From Sphingomonas sp. (GTDB lineage Bacteria > Pseudomonadota > Alphaproteobacteria > Sphingomonadales > Sphingomonadaceae): 64,000 nt of DNA. Positions within the stretch are counted from its first letter, which is position 1. Each line of letters begins with the position of its first letter. The stretch is from the NCBI RefSeq assembly GCF_004799495.1, contig NZ_SSMY01000011.1, forward strand, positions 310,001 through 374,000, written 5' to 3'. Of this stretch, positions 53,888 through 63,978 are shown in pieces. Below the pieces are notes generated by a model. That model saw only the letters and a list, made by a program, of their open reading frames with translations, was not told where the DNA came from and did no database searches. Made by a program: the position numbers and the translations under genes.

Positions 53888-54277
53888 TCAGACGCGGCGG
53901 CGCTTCGACGGGCGAACGCCGTTGTGCGGGATCGAGGTCACGTCGCGGATCGACGTGATCTGGAAACCGACCGCCTGCAGCGCCCGCAGCGCGCTCTCGC
54001 GGCCCGAACCGGGCCCCTTGACCTCGATCTCGAGCGTGCGGACGCCATGCTCGGCGGCCTTCTTGCCGGCGTCTTCCGCGGCGACCTGCGCGGCGTACGG
54101 CGTCGACTTGCGCGAGCCCTTGAACCCCATCATCCCGGCGGACGACCACGAAATGGCGTTGCCCTGCGCGTCGGTGATGGTGATCATGGTGTTGTTGAAG
54201 CTGGCGTTCACATGCGCGACGCCAGCGGTGATGTTCTTGCGTTCACGGCGCCGAATGCGCTGCGGTTCACGTGCCAT
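53888..54277 (-). CDS. rpsK: 30S ribosomal protein S11
   Basis: A 129-residue S11 ([64 protein letters not shown] ... [12 protein letters not shown]), second gene of the alpha operon, 54 bases after rpsM. All conserved blocks are present. Confidence 0.98.
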   Translation of the reverse strand: MAREPQRIRRRERKNITAGVAHVNASFNNTMITITDAQGNAISWSSAGMMGFKGSRKSTPYAAQVAAEDAGKKAAEHGVRTLEIEVKGPGSGRESALRALQAVGFQITSIRDVTSIPHNGVRPSKRRRV

Positions 54278-54331
54278 TTGGTAATTCCTGACCTTATCTA
54301 CAAGGAAGCGATCTGCCGAAGCAGCTCGAGC

Positions 54332-54700
54332 TTACTTCTTCTTGCCGGCGATCGGCTTAGCCTTGCCCTTGCGGGTGCGCGCGTTGGTGTGCGTGCGCTG
54401 GCCGCGGACGGGGAGGCCCTTGCGATGGCGCAGCCCGCGATAGCAGGCCAGGTCCATCAGGCGCTTGATGTTCATCGCGGTTTCGCGACGAAGATCGCCC
54501 TCGACGGTGTAGCCGGCGTCGATCGCTTCGCGGATCTGCAGCACTTCCTGATCGGTCAGGTCCTGCACGCGAGTCGCATCGGCGATACCGAGCTTCTTGG
54601 TGATTTCCTTGGCTTTGGTCGAACCAATGCCGTGGATGTAGGTCAGCGCGATAACCACGCGCTTGTTGGTCGGGATATTGACACCCGCAATACGTGCCAT
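54332..54700 (-). CDS. rpsM: 30S ribosomal protein S13
   Basis: A 122-residue S13 ([33 protein letters not shown]) with the H2TH fold and basic tail [23 protein letters not shown]. It leads the alpha operon. AGGAG is 11 bases before ATG 54700, and a promoter candidate lies at 54836-54864. Confidence 0.98.
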   Translation of the reverse strand: MARIAGVNIPTNKRVVIALTYIHGIGSTKAKEITKKLGIADATRVQDLTDQEVLQIREAIDAGYTVEGDLRRETAMNIKRLMDLACYRGLRHRKGLPVRGQRTHTNARTRKGKAKPIAGKKK

Positions 54701-54835
54701 GAACTATATTCTCCTAGCTCCACAGGGAACGGCATGGCTGCCACGGTCCCCATCTCATCGCGTTACATCCGAAACGCACGACAGCGGCGGACGCAAACGA
54801 GCGCCGCCGGCCAGCCGGTGTATCGGAAGGCCGCC

Positions 54836-54864
54836 CATCTAGGTGTGAGTCGGCGGAGTGTCAA
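54836..54864 (-). promoter_or_regulatory. Promoter candidate of the rpsM-rpsK-rpoA-rplQ operon
   Basis: On the minus strand TTGACA (54864-54859) is a perfect -35; 17 bases later TAGATG (54841-54836) is a moderate -10. The leader to rpsM is about 130 bases. It lies between the SRPBCC gene and rpsM, where the alpha operon could begin independently of spc. Confidence 0.55.
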
Positions 54865-54887
54865 GCGTAGTGAACGTTGAATCGGAC

Positions 54888-55427
54888 CTATTTGGCCGGG
54901 GGTAGCGGCACTTCGGCAGCAGCCTTGAGCCCATCGAGCTGCTGGCTCAACACGCTGTCCACCGGCGCCGCGATCTTTTCGAGCCCGCCGGCGACGTAAC
55001 CGCCCACCGTATAGGTCATCTTGACCATCGTCGCCTTGTCGCCATCGGGCGTGAGTTCGAACGTCATCACCCCAGTCACTGCCATCGACTGCAACGGCCC
55101 GAACGCGCCCTCCATGCGGAGCAGCTTGCCCTTGTCGACGAAGATCAGCCGGGCGTGCGCGACGCTGCCTCGCCCCGGCAGTTTTTCGCAGAAACAGCCG
55201 GTCGCCTGGCTGTCGATGTAGAGGTTGGCGCTGTCGCCCGACCAGGTGTGCTCCTTCGCCCACCAGCGTTGCGGGGCGCGCAGTGTGTCCCACACCACGT
55301 CGGGAGTCGCGGCGATCGTCACGGTCTTCGACACGGTGAAGCCGGCGGCGGACGTATCGACCACGTCGGCGGCGACCGGCGACGCGGCGCCCGCGATCAG
55401 CGCGGTAGCAATGGCAAAACGAAGCAT
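54888..55427 (-). CDS. Secreted SRPBCC-fold protein
   Basis: A 179-residue protein with a signal peptide (MLRFAIATALIAGAASPVAADV) and a START/Bet v1-like domain: SKTVTIAATPDVVWDTLRAPQRWWAKEHTWSGDSANL through MVKMTYTVGGYVAGGLEKIAAPVDSVLSQQLDGLK. Such domains bind hydrophobic ligands; the ligand is unknown. It sits between adk and rpsM, an insertion in the otherwise standard ribosomal order, 40 bases downstream of adk. Confidence 0.82.
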   Translation of the reverse strand: MLRFAIATALIAGAASPVAADVVDTSAAGFTVSKTVTIAATPDVVWDTLRAPQRWWAKEHTWSGDSANLYIDSQATGCFCEKLPGRGSVAHARLIFVDKGKLLRMEGAFGPLQSMAVTGVMTFELTPDGDKATMVKMTYTVGGYVAGGLEKIAAPVDSVLSQQLDGLKAAAEVPLPPAK

Positions 55428-55467
55428 GGCGGTTCCCCCCTCAGGAAGTGCCACCTTACCGCGAACG

Positions 55468-56118
55468 CTATTTTCCGTCGAGGATGTCCGCGATCGCCGC
55501 GCTGACATGGTCGATGTCGCCCATGCCGTCGATCCGGACCAGGATGCCGCGCGCTTCGTAGATCGGGATCACCGGTGCGGTCTTGGCGCGATATTCGGCC
55601 ATCCGCGTGCGCACGGTTTCCTCGTTGTCGTCGGGGCGGCGCTTGAATTCGGTCGATCCGCACACGTCGCACACGCCGTCGACTTTCGGTCGATGGAACG
55701 TGTCGTGATAGTTGGTCCCGCACTTGGCGCACGAATAGCGCCCGACGATCCGCTCGACCAACGCGTCCTCATCGACGTCGAGCTCGATCACGCGGTCGAG
55801 CTTGCGGTCGTGGCGGCTGAGGATCGCGTCGAGTGATTCCGCCTGCGCCGCGGTGCGCGGATAGCCGTCGAAGATCGCGCCCTGATCCGCCGTCATCGTC
55901 GAGAGCTTGTCGTCGATCAGTGCGGAGACGATCTCGTCCGAGACCAACGCGCCCGAATCCATCACCGCCGCTACCTGATGCCCCAGCGGCGTATCGGCCT
56001 TACGCGCCGCGCGGAGCATGTCGCCGGTCGACAGCTGGACCATGCCGCGTCCCGCCACCAGCCGCTCGGCTTGCGTGCCCTTGCCCGCGCCGGGCGGGCC
56101 CAGAAGGATGATGTTCAC
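55468..56118 (-). CDS. adk: Adenylate kinase
   Basis: A 216-residue long-type adenylate kinase starting at GTG 56118: NIILLGPPGAGKGTQAERL (P-loop), STGDMLRAARK, DGYPRT, and a lid with the zinc-type cysteines CAKC and CDVC. It converts AMP and ATP to ADP. It lies directly after secY, the common order. Confidence 0.97.
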   Translation of the reverse strand: MNIILLGPPGAGKGTQAERLVAGRGMVQLSTGDMLRAARKADTPLGHQVAAVMDSGALVSDEIVSALIDDKLSTMTADQGAIFDGYPRTAAQAESLDAILSRHDRKLDRVIELDVDEDALVERIVGRYSCAKCGTNYHDTFHRPKVDGVCDVCGSTEFKRRPDDNEETVRTRMAEYRAKTAPVIPIYEARGILVRIDGMGDIDHVSAAIADILDGK

Positions 56119-56152
56119 GGCAGTCGCCTCCCCTGTCGTGTCGGCCTCCGTC

Positions 56153-57517
56153 CTAGCGGAAGCGTCCACCCTTCAGCTTCGCCTTCTTGATCAGATCGCC
56201 GTACTGATGCGCCAGCAGGTGCGACTGGATCTGCGTCACCGTGTCCATCGTCACGTTGACCACGATCAGCAGGCTGGTGCCGCCGAGGTAGAACGGAATC
56301 TTGAGCGCCGAGACCAGATACTCCGGCACCAGACAGATGAACGCCAGGTAGGCAGCACCAATCACCGTGATGCGGGTCAGCACGTAATCGAAATAGACCT
56401 CGGTATTCTTGCCCGGGCGGATGCCGGGGATGAACCCGCCATAGCGCTTCAAATTGTCGGCGGTCTCTTCCGGGTTGAACACGACCGCGGTGTAGAAGAA
56501 CGCGAAGAACACGATCCCCGCGCCGTACAGCGTCATGTACAGCGGGCTGCCGTGCTGGAGGTACTGGTTGAGCGTGATGACCACGTCGCCCCACCAGCTG
56601 TCGCCCGCGACCTTGTTTCCGGCAAACTGCGTGATCGTCAGCGGCATCAGCAGCAGCGACGAGGCGAAGATCGGCGGGATCACGCCCGCGGTATTGAGCT
56701 TCAGCGGCAAATGGCTGCGGTCCGACTGGACGCCGCGTTGCGTCTGTCGCTTGGGATACTGGATCAGGATGCGGCGCTGTGCACGCTCCATGAAGCAGAT
56801 CAGCAGGACGATGCCGACCACCGCGAGCACGATCAGGAACACCGTCAGGCTGTCCATGCTGCCGGTGCGGCTGCCGTTGACGAGGTTGTAGATATTGGCC
56901 GGCATGTTCGCGACGATGCCCGCCATGATGATCAGGCTGACCCCGTTGCCGATCCCGCGGCTGGTGATCTGCTCGCCCAACCACATCAGGAACATCGTGC
57001 CGCCGATCAGCGAGATGACCGCGCCGGCGCGGAACATCATGCCGGGTTCGACCACCGCCTGAATACCCTGCGTCGCGCCGAAGCTTTCGAGCCCGACCGC
57101 GATGAAATAGCCCTGGATCGCGGTCAGCCCGACCGTGCCGTAGCGCGTATACTGGTTGAGCCGCTTGCGCCCGCTTTCGCCTTCCTTCTTGATCGCGGCG
57201 AGCGTCGGCGACAGCGAGGTCGCGAGTTGCACCACGATCGAGGCGGTGATGTAGGGCATCACGCCGAGCGCGATCAGCGACATGCGCTTCAAGGACCCGC
57301 CCGAGAAATTGTTGAAGAAGTCGAGCACGCCGCCTGTCGTCTTGTCGCCGAGCAGCCCGAGCGCGGTGGGGTCGACCCCCGGCAGCGGCACGAAGCTCAA
57401 CAGGCGGAACACGATCAGCGCGCCGACCGTGAACCACAGCCGCTTCTTCAGGTCGGTCGCCTGCGCGAACTTCGATAGGTTGAGCCCGGAGGCGAGACTG
57501 TCGGCTGCGGATGCCAT
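56153..57517 (-). CDS. secY: Protein translocase subunit SecY
   Basis: A 454-residue channel subunit with ten predicted helices. Landmarks are LSLIALGVMPYITASIVVQL, the QYTRYGT segment, GIGNGVSLIIMAGI and the C-terminal STSLLIVVNVTMDTVTQIQSHLLAHQYG. It forms the SecYEG pore of the inner membrane. Last-but-one of the spc operon before adk. Confidence 0.97.
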   Translation of the reverse strand: MASAADSLASGLNLSKFAQATDLKKRLWFTVGALIVFRLLSFVPLPGVDPTALGLLGDKTTGGVLDFFNNFSGGSLKRMSLIALGVMPYITASIVVQLATSLSPTLAAIKKEGESGRKRLNQYTRYGTVGLTAIQGYFIAVGLESFGATQGIQAVVEPGMMFRAGAVISLIGGTMFLMWLGEQITSRGIGNGVSLIIMAGIVANMPANIYNLVNGSRTGSMDSLTVFLIVLAVVGIVLLICFMERAQRRILIQYPKRQTQRGVQSDRSHLPLKLNTAGVIPPIFASSLLLMPLTITQFAGNKVAGDSWWGDVVITLNQYLQHGSPLYMTLYGAGIVFFAFFYTAVVFNPEETADNLKRYGGFIPGIRPGKNTEVYFDYVLTRITVIGAAYLAFICLVPEYLVSALKIPFYLGGTSLLIVVNVTMDTVTQIQSHLLAHQYGDLIKKAKLKGGRFR

Positions 57518-57616
57518 TGGATTAATCGTCCCGAAAACAAAACGGCGACGGGCGTTTGCCGCCCCCCGCCGCTCATATAGTCACGCTTGAGAGGTTGTCT
57601 AACCTCTGGAGCAATT

Positions 57617-57687
57617 TGTTCCCCGGCGGAGGCCGGGGCCCAGCATCGAGCGGCTCGCGACTGGACCCCGGCCTTCGCCAGGGAACA
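57617..57687. repeat. 27-bp inverted repeat in the rplO-secY gap
   Basis: Arms 57617-57643 and 57661-57687 pair over 27 bp with a few mismatches and a 17-nt loop. It is of the REP type and sits inside the spc operon, just after rplO (ends at 57693). Confidence 0.8.
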
Positions 57688-57692
57688 GCTGA

Positions 57693-58250
57693 TTACTTCT
57701 TCGCGGCGGCCGCCTGCTTGGCTTCCTTGTCGGCCTTGCGCGCCTTGTACGCCACGCCCTTCTTGGCGGCGGCCTTCTCGGCGGCCGGCACGACGTGGAT
57801 CACGTCGACCTTGCCGCCGGCCTTCTCGACCGCTTCGATCGCGCCCTTCGACGCGCCGGCGACGGTGAAGTTGAGCTTGGCCGAGAACTCACCCTTGCCG
57901 AGCAAGCGAACGCCGTCCTTGCCACCGCGCGCCACGCCGGCTTCCTTGAGCGCGGCGTGATCGAGCGTCGCGCCCGCCTTGATCTTCTTGGCGTCGACCA
58001 GCTTCTGGATCGCGCCTAGGTTCACCACGGCATAATCCTTGGCGAAGACGTTGTTGAAGCCGCGCTTCGGCAAGCGCATGTGGAGCGGCATCTGGCCGCC
58101 TTCGAAGCCGGCGATCGAGACGCCTTCGCGGCTCTTCTGGCCCTTGACGCCACGCCCGCCGGTCTTGCCCTTGCCCGAACCGATGCCGCGTCCGACGCGC
58201 ATCCTGGATTTACGGGCGCCCGCATTATCGCGGATATCGTTCAGTTTCAT
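57693..58250 (-). CDS. rplO: 50S ribosomal protein L15
   Basis: A 185-residue L15 starting [41 protein letters not shown] with a long Ala/Lys-rich C-terminal tail (about 40 residues beyond the usual length). An in-frame GTG lies three codons upstream. It is separated from rpmD by a 147-bp hairpin element. Confidence 0.96.
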   Translation of the reverse strand: MKLNDIRDNAGARKSRMRVGRGIGSGKGKTGGRGVKGQKSREGVSIAGFEGGQMPLHMRLPKRGFNNVFAKDYAVVNLGAIQKLVDAKKIKAGATLDHAALKEAGVARGGKDGVRLLGKGEFSAKLNFTVAGASKGAIEAVEKAGGKVDVIHVVPAAEKAAAKKGVAYKARKADKEAKQAAAAKK

Positions 58251-58287
58251 GTCGTGCACTCGCTTTCGCTTTTGTCGCGCTTAATTT

Positions 58288-58434
58288 CCCTCTCCCACCT
58301 CGGGAGAGGGACGACGACCCGCCAGGGTCGTCAGGGTGAGGGCTGGGTCGAAACGCTTCCTGGGAAACGATGGCGCCCGAACGGGCCGCTTCGACTTAAC
58401 CCTCTCCCCAGCCCTCTCCCGTAAAGGGAGAGGG
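58288..58434. repeat. 147-bp composite hairpin element (family C) in the rpmD-rplO gap
   Basis: CCCTCTCCC-ACCTC-GGGAGAGGG (58288-58310) and CCCTCTCCC-GTAAA-GGGAGAGGG (58412-58434) are terminal hairpins; between them GACGACCC-GCCA-GGGTCGTC (58313-58332) forms a third. It looks like a MITE-sized dispersed repeat. It lies in the middle of the spc operon and may lower read-through to rplO, secY and adk. Confidence 0.8.
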
Positions 58435-58442
58435 AGATTTTC

Positions 58443-58619
58443 TTACTCGCCGACGCTCACCATGTGAGACACCTTGCGGATCATGCCGCGCACTTCGGGG
58501 GTGTCGGTCAGCTCGACGGTCTTGTGCATCTTGTTGAGGCCCAGACCGATCAGCGTCGCGCGCTGGTCCTTGGTGCGGCGGATCGGCGAGCCGGTCTGCG
58601 TGATCTTGACGGTTGCCAT
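58443..58619 (-). CDS. rpmD: 50S ribosomal protein L30
   Basis: A 58-residue L30: [20 protein letters not shown], then [33 protein letters not shown]. Starting six bases after rpsE, it is too short for many gene callers. All hallmark residues are present. Confidence 0.96.
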   Translation of the reverse strand: MATVKITQTGSPIRRTKDQRATLIGLGLNKMHKTVELTDTPEVRGMIRKVSHMVSVGE

Positions 58620-58624
58620 CTGTC

Positions 58625-59347
58625 TTACTCCGCGATCGCGGCCGCATCGGCCTCGGCGGTTGCGGAACCACCACGGCCGAGCAGGTCGGCGATCTTCTTG
58701 CCGCGCCGCTGCGCAACGCTCTTGGGCGAGGTCTGCTCGCCGAGCGCTTCGAAGGTGGCGCGGATCATGTTGTAGGGGTTCGACGTGCCGACCGACTTGG
58801 TCACCACGTCGGCGACGCCCAGACTCTCGAACACGGCGCGCATCGGGCCGCCGGCGATGATCCCGGTGCCCGCCGGCGCCGAGCGCAGCGTCACCAGGCC
58901 AGCCCCGAAGTGACCATTGCCGTCGTGATGCAGCGTGCGGCCTTCCTTCAGCGGCACGCGGACCATGGTCTTCTTGGCCGCTGCGGTCGCCTTGGAAATG
59001 GCTTCCGGCACTTCGCGCGCCTTGCCGTGACCGAAGCCAACGCGACCCTTGCCGTCGCCCACGACGACGAGTGCTGCAAAGCCGAAGCGCTTGCCGCCCT
59101 TCACCGTCTTCGAGACGCGGTTGATGTGGACCAGCTTCTCGATCAGCTCTTCGCCGCCGTCGTCCATGCCGGGGCCGCCACGGCCACGACCGTCGCGACC
59201 GCCACGGCCGCCGTCACGGCCACCGCGATTGCCGCCGCCCGGGCCGCCACGGCCACGGCCGCCACGCGGACCACGACCGCCCTCGGGCAGTGCCGTCTGC
59301 TCGGACTGCTCGGCGGGAGTCGCCTGCGGGTTGTTGTCGTCAGCCAT
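58625..59347 (-). CDS. rpsE: 30S ribosomal protein S5 with RGG-rich N-terminal extension
   Basis: A 240-residue S5, against about 166 in E. coli. Residues 1-67 are a low-complexity Gly/Arg extension ([20 protein letters not shown] and on), the core starts at about 68 ([23 protein letters not shown]), and the tail is Ala/Asp-rich. The core has the S5 dsRBD and the [40 protein letters not shown] block. RGG stretches of this kind bind RNA in other proteins. Confidence 0.97.
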   Translation of the reverse strand: MADDNNPQATPAEQSEQTALPEGGRGPRGGRGRGGPGGGNRGGRDGGRGGRDGRGRGGPGMDDGGEELIEKLVHINRVSKTVKGGKRFGFAALVVVGDGKGRVGFGHGKAREVPEAISKATAAAKKTMVRVPLKEGRTLHHDGNGHFGAGLVTLRSAPAGTGIIAGGPMRAVFESLGVADVVTKSVGTSNPYNMIRATFEALGEQTSPKSVAQRRGKKIADLLGRGGSATAEADAAAIAE

Positions 59348-59349
59348 TC

Positions 59350-59706
59350 TTAAAACTCCAATCCGGCTTCGCGCGCGGCGTCAGCCAGTGCCTTGACGCG
59401 GCCGTGGTAGAGGAAGCCGCCACGATCGAACACGACCTGCTTCACGCCGGCCTTCACCGCGGCTTCCGCCACGCGCTTGCCGACCGCGGTCGCGGCGTCG
59501 ATATTGGCGCCAGAGGTGCCGCGCACGTCCTTTTCCAGCGTCGACGCCGAGGCGACGGTCGTGCCGTTCGCGTCGTCGATCACCTGGGCATAGATATGCT
59601 TGCCCGACCGGTGCACCGACAGGCGCGCCCGGGTGCCGGCCCGCGCGCGGAGCGCGGTGCGATTGCGGCGGCGCCGCTTCTCGAACAGAGAGAGACCCTT
59701 GGTCAT
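59350..59706 (-). CDS. rplR: 50S ribosomal protein L18
   Basis: A 118-residue L18 ([60 protein letters not shown]). Its ATG overlaps the rplF stop (TAATG). Confidence 0.98.
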   Translation of the reverse strand: MTKGLSLFEKRRRRNRTALRARAGTRARLSVHRSGKHIYAQVIDDANGTTVASASTLEKDVRGTSGANIDAATAVGKRVAEAAVKAGVKQVVFDRGGFLYHGRVKALADAAREAGLEF

Positions 59707-60239
59707 TACTTCTTCTTCCCTTCCTTGCGGAAGATGTACTCGCCGTCGTACTTGATGCCCTTGCCCTTGTACGGCTCGGGCTTGCGCCAGCGGCGAATCT
59801 CGGCGGCGAGCTGGCCGACCTTCTGCTTGTCGGCGCCCGAAATCTCGACCGTGGTCTGATCCGGGGTCGCCACCGTCAGGCCTTCCGGCACGTCGATATC
59901 GACATCGTGGCTATAGCCGAGCTGAAGCTTGAGCTTCTTGCCCTGCGCCGACGCGCGATAGCCGACGCCGGTGATCAGCAGCTTCTTGGAGAAGCCGTCG
60001 GTCACGCCGGTGACGAGGTTCTGCACCAGCGTGCGCTGCATGCCCCAGAACGCGCGCGCGCGCTTGGTGTCGTTGGCCGGCTGGACCGCGACCGAGTCCG
60101 CTTGCACGTCCCAAGTCACTTCCTGCGCCATCGGCATGGAGAGAGTGCCCTTGGGCCCCTTCATGCTGAGCACGCCGCCCTCGACCGTGGCGGTGACACC
60201 GCTCGGGATCGCGACCGCCTTCTTACCGATGCGGCTCAT
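59706..60239 (-). CDS. rplF: 50S ribosomal protein L6
   Basis: A 177-residue L6 ([34 protein letters not shown] ... [23 protein letters not shown]). Its ATG overlaps the rpsH stop by one base. Confidence 0.98.
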   Translation of the reverse strand: MSRIGKKAVAIPSGVTATVEGGVLSMKGPKGTLSMPMAQEVTWDVQADSVAVQPANDTKRARAFWGMQRTLVQNLVTGVTDGFSKKLLITGVGYRASAQGKKLKLQLGYSHDVDIDVPEGLTVATPDQTTVEISGADKQKVGQLAAEIRRWRKPEPYKGKGIKYDGEYIFRKEGKKK

Positions 60240-60634
60240 CAGAACACCTCCGCCAGCACTTCGCCGCCGACGTTCTGGTCGCGCGCTTCGGCATCCGAAA
60301 GCACGCCACGCGGCGTCGAGACGATGGTGATGCCCAGCCCGTTCATCACGCGCGGCAGTTCCTGCGAACCGCTGTACACGCGGCGGCCCGGCTTGGAGAC
60401 GCGCGCGACATGCTTAATGGCCGGCTGGCCCTCGAAATACTTGAGTTCGATCCGGATGCCCTTGGCGGGACCCATCTCTTCCTCGCTGTAACCACGGATA
60501 TAGCCCTCGCGCTGGAGCACGTCGAGCACGCGGACGCGCAACTTCGACGCCGGCGAAAGGACGCTGTCCTTGCGCGCGCGCTGGCCGTTGCGGATGCGGG
60601 TGAGCATATCACCCAGGGGATCGGTCAAAGCCAT
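60239..60634 (-). CDS. rpsH: 30S ribosomal protein S8
   Basis: A 131-residue S8 ([49 protein letters not shown], then [33 protein letters not shown]). It is the usual translational repressor of the spc operon in E. coli; whether it is here is not visible. Confidence 0.98.
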   Translation of the reverse strand: MALTDPLGDMLTRIRNGQRARKDSVLSPASKLRVRVLDVLQREGYIRGYSEEEMGPAKGIRIELKYFEGQPAIKHVARVSKPGRRVYSGSQELPRVMNGLGITIVSTPRGVLSDAEARDQNVGGEVLAEVF

Positions 60635-60644
60635 CTCTTGGTCC

Positions 60645-60950
60645 TTACCAGCTCGACTTCGTGACGCCGGGAATCAGGCCCTTGTTGGCCAGTTCGCGCA
60701 GCTGCACACGGCAGAGACGGAATTTGCGGTAGTAAGCGCGGGGACGCCCGGTCACTTCGCAACGGTTGCGGATGCGGGTCGGGTTACCGTTGCGGGGCAA
60801 CTCGGCCATCTTCAGCCGCGCGATCAGGCGCTCGGTATCGTCGAGCGACTTGTCGTTCGCCTGCGCCTTGAGTTTCGCCAGCTTGGGAGCGGTTTTCGCC
60901 ACCAGCTTCTTGCGCTTCTCGTTCTTGTTCACGGAACTCAGTTTCGCCAT
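60645..60950 (-). CDS. rpsN: 30S ribosomal protein S14
   Basis: A 101-residue S14 of the zinc-free long type: [101 protein letters not shown]. The cysteine pair pattern of zinc types is absent. Confidence 0.97.
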   Translation of the reverse strand: MAKLSSVNKNEKRKKLVAKTAPKLAKLKAQANDKSLDDTERLIARLKMAELPRNGNPTRIRNRCEVTGRPRAYYRKFRLCRVQLRELANKGLIPGVTKSSW

Positions 60951-60969
60951 GACTTAAGTTCTCTTTCCC

Positions 60970-61563
60970 TTATGCCGCTTGCTTCTGCTCGCCGTCCGCT
61001 TCCTGCGGAAACGGGAAGCCGAAGAGACGGAGCAGCTCGCGCGCTTCGTCGTCGGTGTTTGCCGAAGTGGTGACGATGACGTCCATGCCGCGCACCTGGT
61101 CGATGCGGTCATAGTTGATCTCCGGGAACACGAGCTGTTCCTTGAGGCCCATCGCGTAATTGCCGCGACCGTCGAACGATTTCGGGTTCAGCCCGCGGAA
61201 GTCGCGAACGCGCGGCAGCGCGATCGTGATGAAGCGGTCGAGGAACTCGTACATGCGCTCGCGACGCAGCGTGACCTTCACGCCGATCGGCATGCCCTCG
61301 CGCAGCTTGAATTGCGCGATCGACTTCTTCGCCTTGGTGACGACCGGCTTCTGGCCCGCGATCAGCTCCATTTCCGAAGCGGCCTGCTCGACCTTCTTCT
61401 TGTCCTGAGTCGCTTCGCCCACGCCCATGTTCAGCACGATCTTCTCGATCCGCGGAACTTCCATGGCGTTCTTGTAGCCGAACTTGTCGGTCATCGCCTT
61501 GACGATCTTCTCGTCATAGATGCCCTTCATCCGCGGCGTGTACTTGGTGTCTGCCTTAGCCAT
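60970..61563 (-). CDS. rplE: 50S ribosomal protein L5
   Basis: A 197-residue L5 starting at ATG 61563 ([32 protein letters not shown]) with [22 protein letters not shown] and [25 protein letters not shown]. It overlaps rplX by eight bases. Confidence 0.97.
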   Translation of the reverse strand: MAKADTKYTPRMKGIYDEKIVKAMTDKFGYKNAMEVPRIEKIVLNMGVGEATQDKKKVEQAASEMELIAGQKPVVTKAKKSIAQFKLREGMPIGVKVTLRRERMYEFLDRFITIALPRVRDFRGLNPKSFDGRGNYAMGLKEQLVFPEINYDRIDQVRGMDVIVTTSANTDDEARELLRLFGFPFPQEADGEQKQAA

Positions 61564-61873
61564 CGATCTTCTTCCCGGTCTTGACCGCGACGCGGACCTT
61601 CTTGCCGTCCTTGGCCGTTTCGAAACGGACGCGGGTCGGCTTGCCGTCCACGACATGGGCAACCTTCGAAATGTGCAGTGGCGCTTCCGAGCGATCGAGC
61701 CCGCCCTGCGGGTTCGCCTGGCTCGGCTTCACGTGGCGCACGTGGACGTTCACGCCCGACACGATGACCTTGCCGTCCTTCGGCATCGCCTTGGTGACTT
61801 CGCCGGTCCGGCCCTTGTCCTTGCCGGACAGAACGATGACCTGGTCACCCTTCTTGATCTTCGCGGCAGCCAT
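61556..61873 (-). CDS. rplX: 50S ribosomal protein L24
   Basis: A 105-residue L24 ([52 protein letters not shown]) with the KOW motif. ATG 61873 overlaps the rplN stop (TGATG); the GTG directly before it is also in frame. Confidence 0.97.
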   Translation of the reverse strand: MAAAKIKKGDQVIVLSGKDKGRTGEVTKAMPKDGKVIVSGVNVHVRHVKPSQANPQGGLDRSEAPLHISKVAHVVDGKPTRVRFETAKDGKKVRVAVKTGKKIDG

Positions 61874-62241
61874 CACAGCACCTCCGGCGCGAGCGAGATG
61901 ATCTTCATGTGCTTGCGCGCGCGCAGTTCGCGGACCACCGGGCCGAAGATACGGGTGCCGATCGGCTCCTCGTTCTTGTTGACCAGGACGGCGGCGTTGC
62001 TGTCGAACCGGATCACCGTGCCGTCGGCGCGGCGAATGTCCTTGCGGGTGCGCACGATGACCGCGCGATGCACGTCACCCTTCTTCACGCGGCCGCGCGG
62101 CTGCGCTTCCTTGATGCTGACGACGATGATGTCGCCGACGCCGGCCGTGCGGCGCTTCGAGCCGCCCAGCACCTTGATGCACTGCACCCGCTTCGCGCCG
62201 CTATTGTCAGCGACGTCGAGATTGGATTGCATCTGGATCAT
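61873..62241 (-). CDS. rplN: 50S ribosomal protein L14
   Basis: A 122-residue L14 ([46 protein letters not shown] ... [46 protein letters not shown]). Full length. Confidence 0.98.
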   Translation of the reverse strand: MIQMQSNLDVADNSGAKRVQCIKVLGGSKRRTAGVGDIIVVSIKEAQPRGRVKKGDVHRAVIVRTRKDIRRADGTVIRFDSNAAVLVNKNEEPIGTRIFGPVVRELRARKHMKIISLAPEVL

Positions 62242-62309
62242 CGATCCGCTTCCTTCTCTCTTGGCCTACCGGGACATCCGCCCGGGGGTTCCGCTAAAAC
62301 CAGTGACGC

Positions 62310-62582
62310 TTACGCGTCGACGTCAACTCGCTCGGGCGTCGCGTGGGTGTTGACCCGCTCGATCACCTTCCAGGTCTTCAGCTTGGACATCGGCGCGGTC
62401 TCTTCGATCCGCACGGTCTCGCCCTGCTTGTATTCATTGCCCTCGTCATGGGCGTGGTACTTCTTCGAACGGCGGATGATCTTGCCGTAGAGCGCGTGCT
62501 TGACCTTGCGCTCCACGTTCACGACCACCGTCTTGTCGCCCTTGTCCGAGACAATCTGCCCGGTCAGCACGCGCTTCGGCAT
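62310..62582 (-). CDS. rpsQ: 30S ribosomal protein S17
   Basis: A 90-residue S17 ([77 protein letters not shown]). It is followed by a 68-base gap before rplN. Confidence 0.98.
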   Translation of the reverse strand: MPKRVLTGQIVSDKGDKTVVVNVERKVKHALYGKIIRRSKKYHAHDEGNEYKQGETVRIEETAPMSKLKTWKVIERVNTHATPERVDVDA

Positions 62583-62592
62583 GTCCTATTCC

Positions 62593-62823
62593 TTACTTCG
62601 CGGCCGCGGACGCTTTCGCGCGCGCGGACTGCTGGGTCTTGATACGGGCGATGTCGCGACGGACCTCGCGCACGCGGCTCGGCTTCTCGAGCTGGCTGGT
62701 CGCCGCCTGGAAGCGCAGGTTGAACGCCTCGCGCTTCAGCTCGGCCAGGCTCTCGTTCAGCTGGTCGTCGCTCTGGCCGGCGACGTCTAGCTTGCTCGAC
62801 GACTTGGTTTCTTTCTTCGCCAT
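62593..62823 (-). CDS. rpmC: 50S ribosomal protein L29
   Basis: A 76-residue L29 from ATG 62823 ([65 protein letters not shown]). One base separates it from the rplP stop. The N-terminal Lys/Ser tail is slightly longer than usual. Confidence 0.97.
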   Translation of the reverse strand: MAKKETKSSSKLDVAGQSDDQLNESLAELKREAFNLRFQAATSQLEKPSRVREVRRDIARIKTQQSARAKASAAAK

Positions 62824-62824
62824 C

Positions 62825-63259
62825 TTATTCGCCTCCGAGGTGCGACGTGTCACCCAGACGCGCCACGACCTTGACCTTGATCGGCAGCTTCATCGCCGCG
62901 CGGCTGAACGCTTCCGCCGCGAGCGGGCCGGGCACGCCGTCCAGCTCGAACAGGATGCGGCCGGGCTTGACGCGAGCGGCCCAATATTCCGGCGCGCCCT
63001 TGCCCTTGCCCATGCGGACTTCGGCCGGCTTCGACGTCACCGGCACGTCCGGGAACACGCGGATCCACAACCGCCCCTGGCGCTTGATGTGACGCGTGAT
63101 CGCGCGGCGAGCCGCCTCGATCTGGCGCGCGGTGATCCGCTCCGGCTCCAGCGCCTTCAGCCCGTACGAGCCGAAGTTGAGCGTGGCGCCGCCCTTGGCA
63201 TCGCCGTGAATGCGACCCTTGAACTGCTTGCGGTGCGCGAACTTTTTCGGTTGCAGCAT
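62825..63259 (-). CDS. rplP: 50S ribosomal protein L16
   Basis: A 144-residue L16 ([71 protein letters not shown]). Near the peptidyl-transferase centre. 11 bases after rpsC. Confidence 0.98.
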   Translation of the reverse strand: MLQPKKFAHRKQFKGRIHGDAKGGATLNFGSYGLKALEPERITARQIEAARRAITRHIKRQGRLWIRVFPDVPVTSKPAEVRMGKGKGAPEYWAARVKPGRILFELDGVPGPLAAEAFSRAAMKLPIKVKVVARLGDTSHLGGE

Positions 63260-63270
63260 CTCTTATATCC

Positions 63271-63978
63271 TTAGCGACGATCGTCGCGCGCGGGGCGCAC
63301 GCCGGAGGTCTGGGCCTCCATCATCAACTTTTCCTGCGCGAGCGGGTCGTGGCCGAGGATCTCGCCCTTGAACACCCACACCTTGACGCCGCAGACACCG
63401 TAAGCGGTGTGCGCCTGCGCCTCGGCGTAATCGAGGTGCGCGCGCAGCGTGTGCAGCGGCACGCGGCCCTCGCGATAGCTCTCGGTCCGCGCGATCTCGG
63501 CACCGCCGAGGCGGCCGCCGCACATCACCTTGATGCCGTCGGCGCCCAGGCGCATCGCCGACTGCACCGCGCGCTTCATGGCGCGGCGGAACGCGATGCG
63601 GCGCTCGAGCTGATCGGCGATACCCTGCGCGACGAGCTTGGCGTCGATCTCGGGCTTGCGGATCTCGACGATGTTCAGCGACACGTCGGACGAGGTCATC
63701 GAGCCGATCTTCTTGCGAAGCTTCTCGATGTCGGTGCCCTTCTTCCCGATGATCACGCCGGGGCGCGCGGCATAGATCGACACGCGGCACAGCTTGGCCG
63801 GGCGCTCGATCACCACCTTCGAGATCGCGGCCTGGGGCAGCGTGTCGAGGATGTACTTGCGGATCTTCAGATCCTCGAGAAGCAGCCGGCCATAGTCCGC
63901 CCCTTCCGCGAACCAGCGGCTGTCCCAGGTACGGTTGATCTGCAGGCGCAGGCCGATCGGATTGCTCTTGTGACCCAT
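63271..63978 (-). CDS. rpsC: 30S ribosomal protein S3
   Basis: A 235-residue S3 ([26 protein letters not shown]) with its KH domain ([23 protein letters not shown]) and C-terminal domain [51 protein letters not shown] 63978 overlaps the upstream stop (TAATG). Confidence 0.98.
   Translation of the reverse strand: MGHKSNPIGLRLQINRTWDSRWFAEGADYGRLLLEDLKIRKYILDTLPQAAISKVVIERPAKLCRVSIYAARPGVIIGKKGTDIEKLRKKIGSMTSSDVSLNIVEIRKPEIDAKLVAQGIADQLERRIAFRRAMKRAVQSAMRLGADGIKVMCGGRLGGAEIARTESYREGRVPLHTLRAHLDYAEAQAHTAYGVCGVKVWVFKGEILGHDPLAQEKLMMEAQTSGVRPARDDRR

Noticed and set aside
52301..54880. Plus-strand open frame of about 859 codons across rplQ-rpoA-rpsK-rpsM
   Set aside because: It is antisense to highly conserved genes and its translation is Arg/Ala/Asp-rich without domains.
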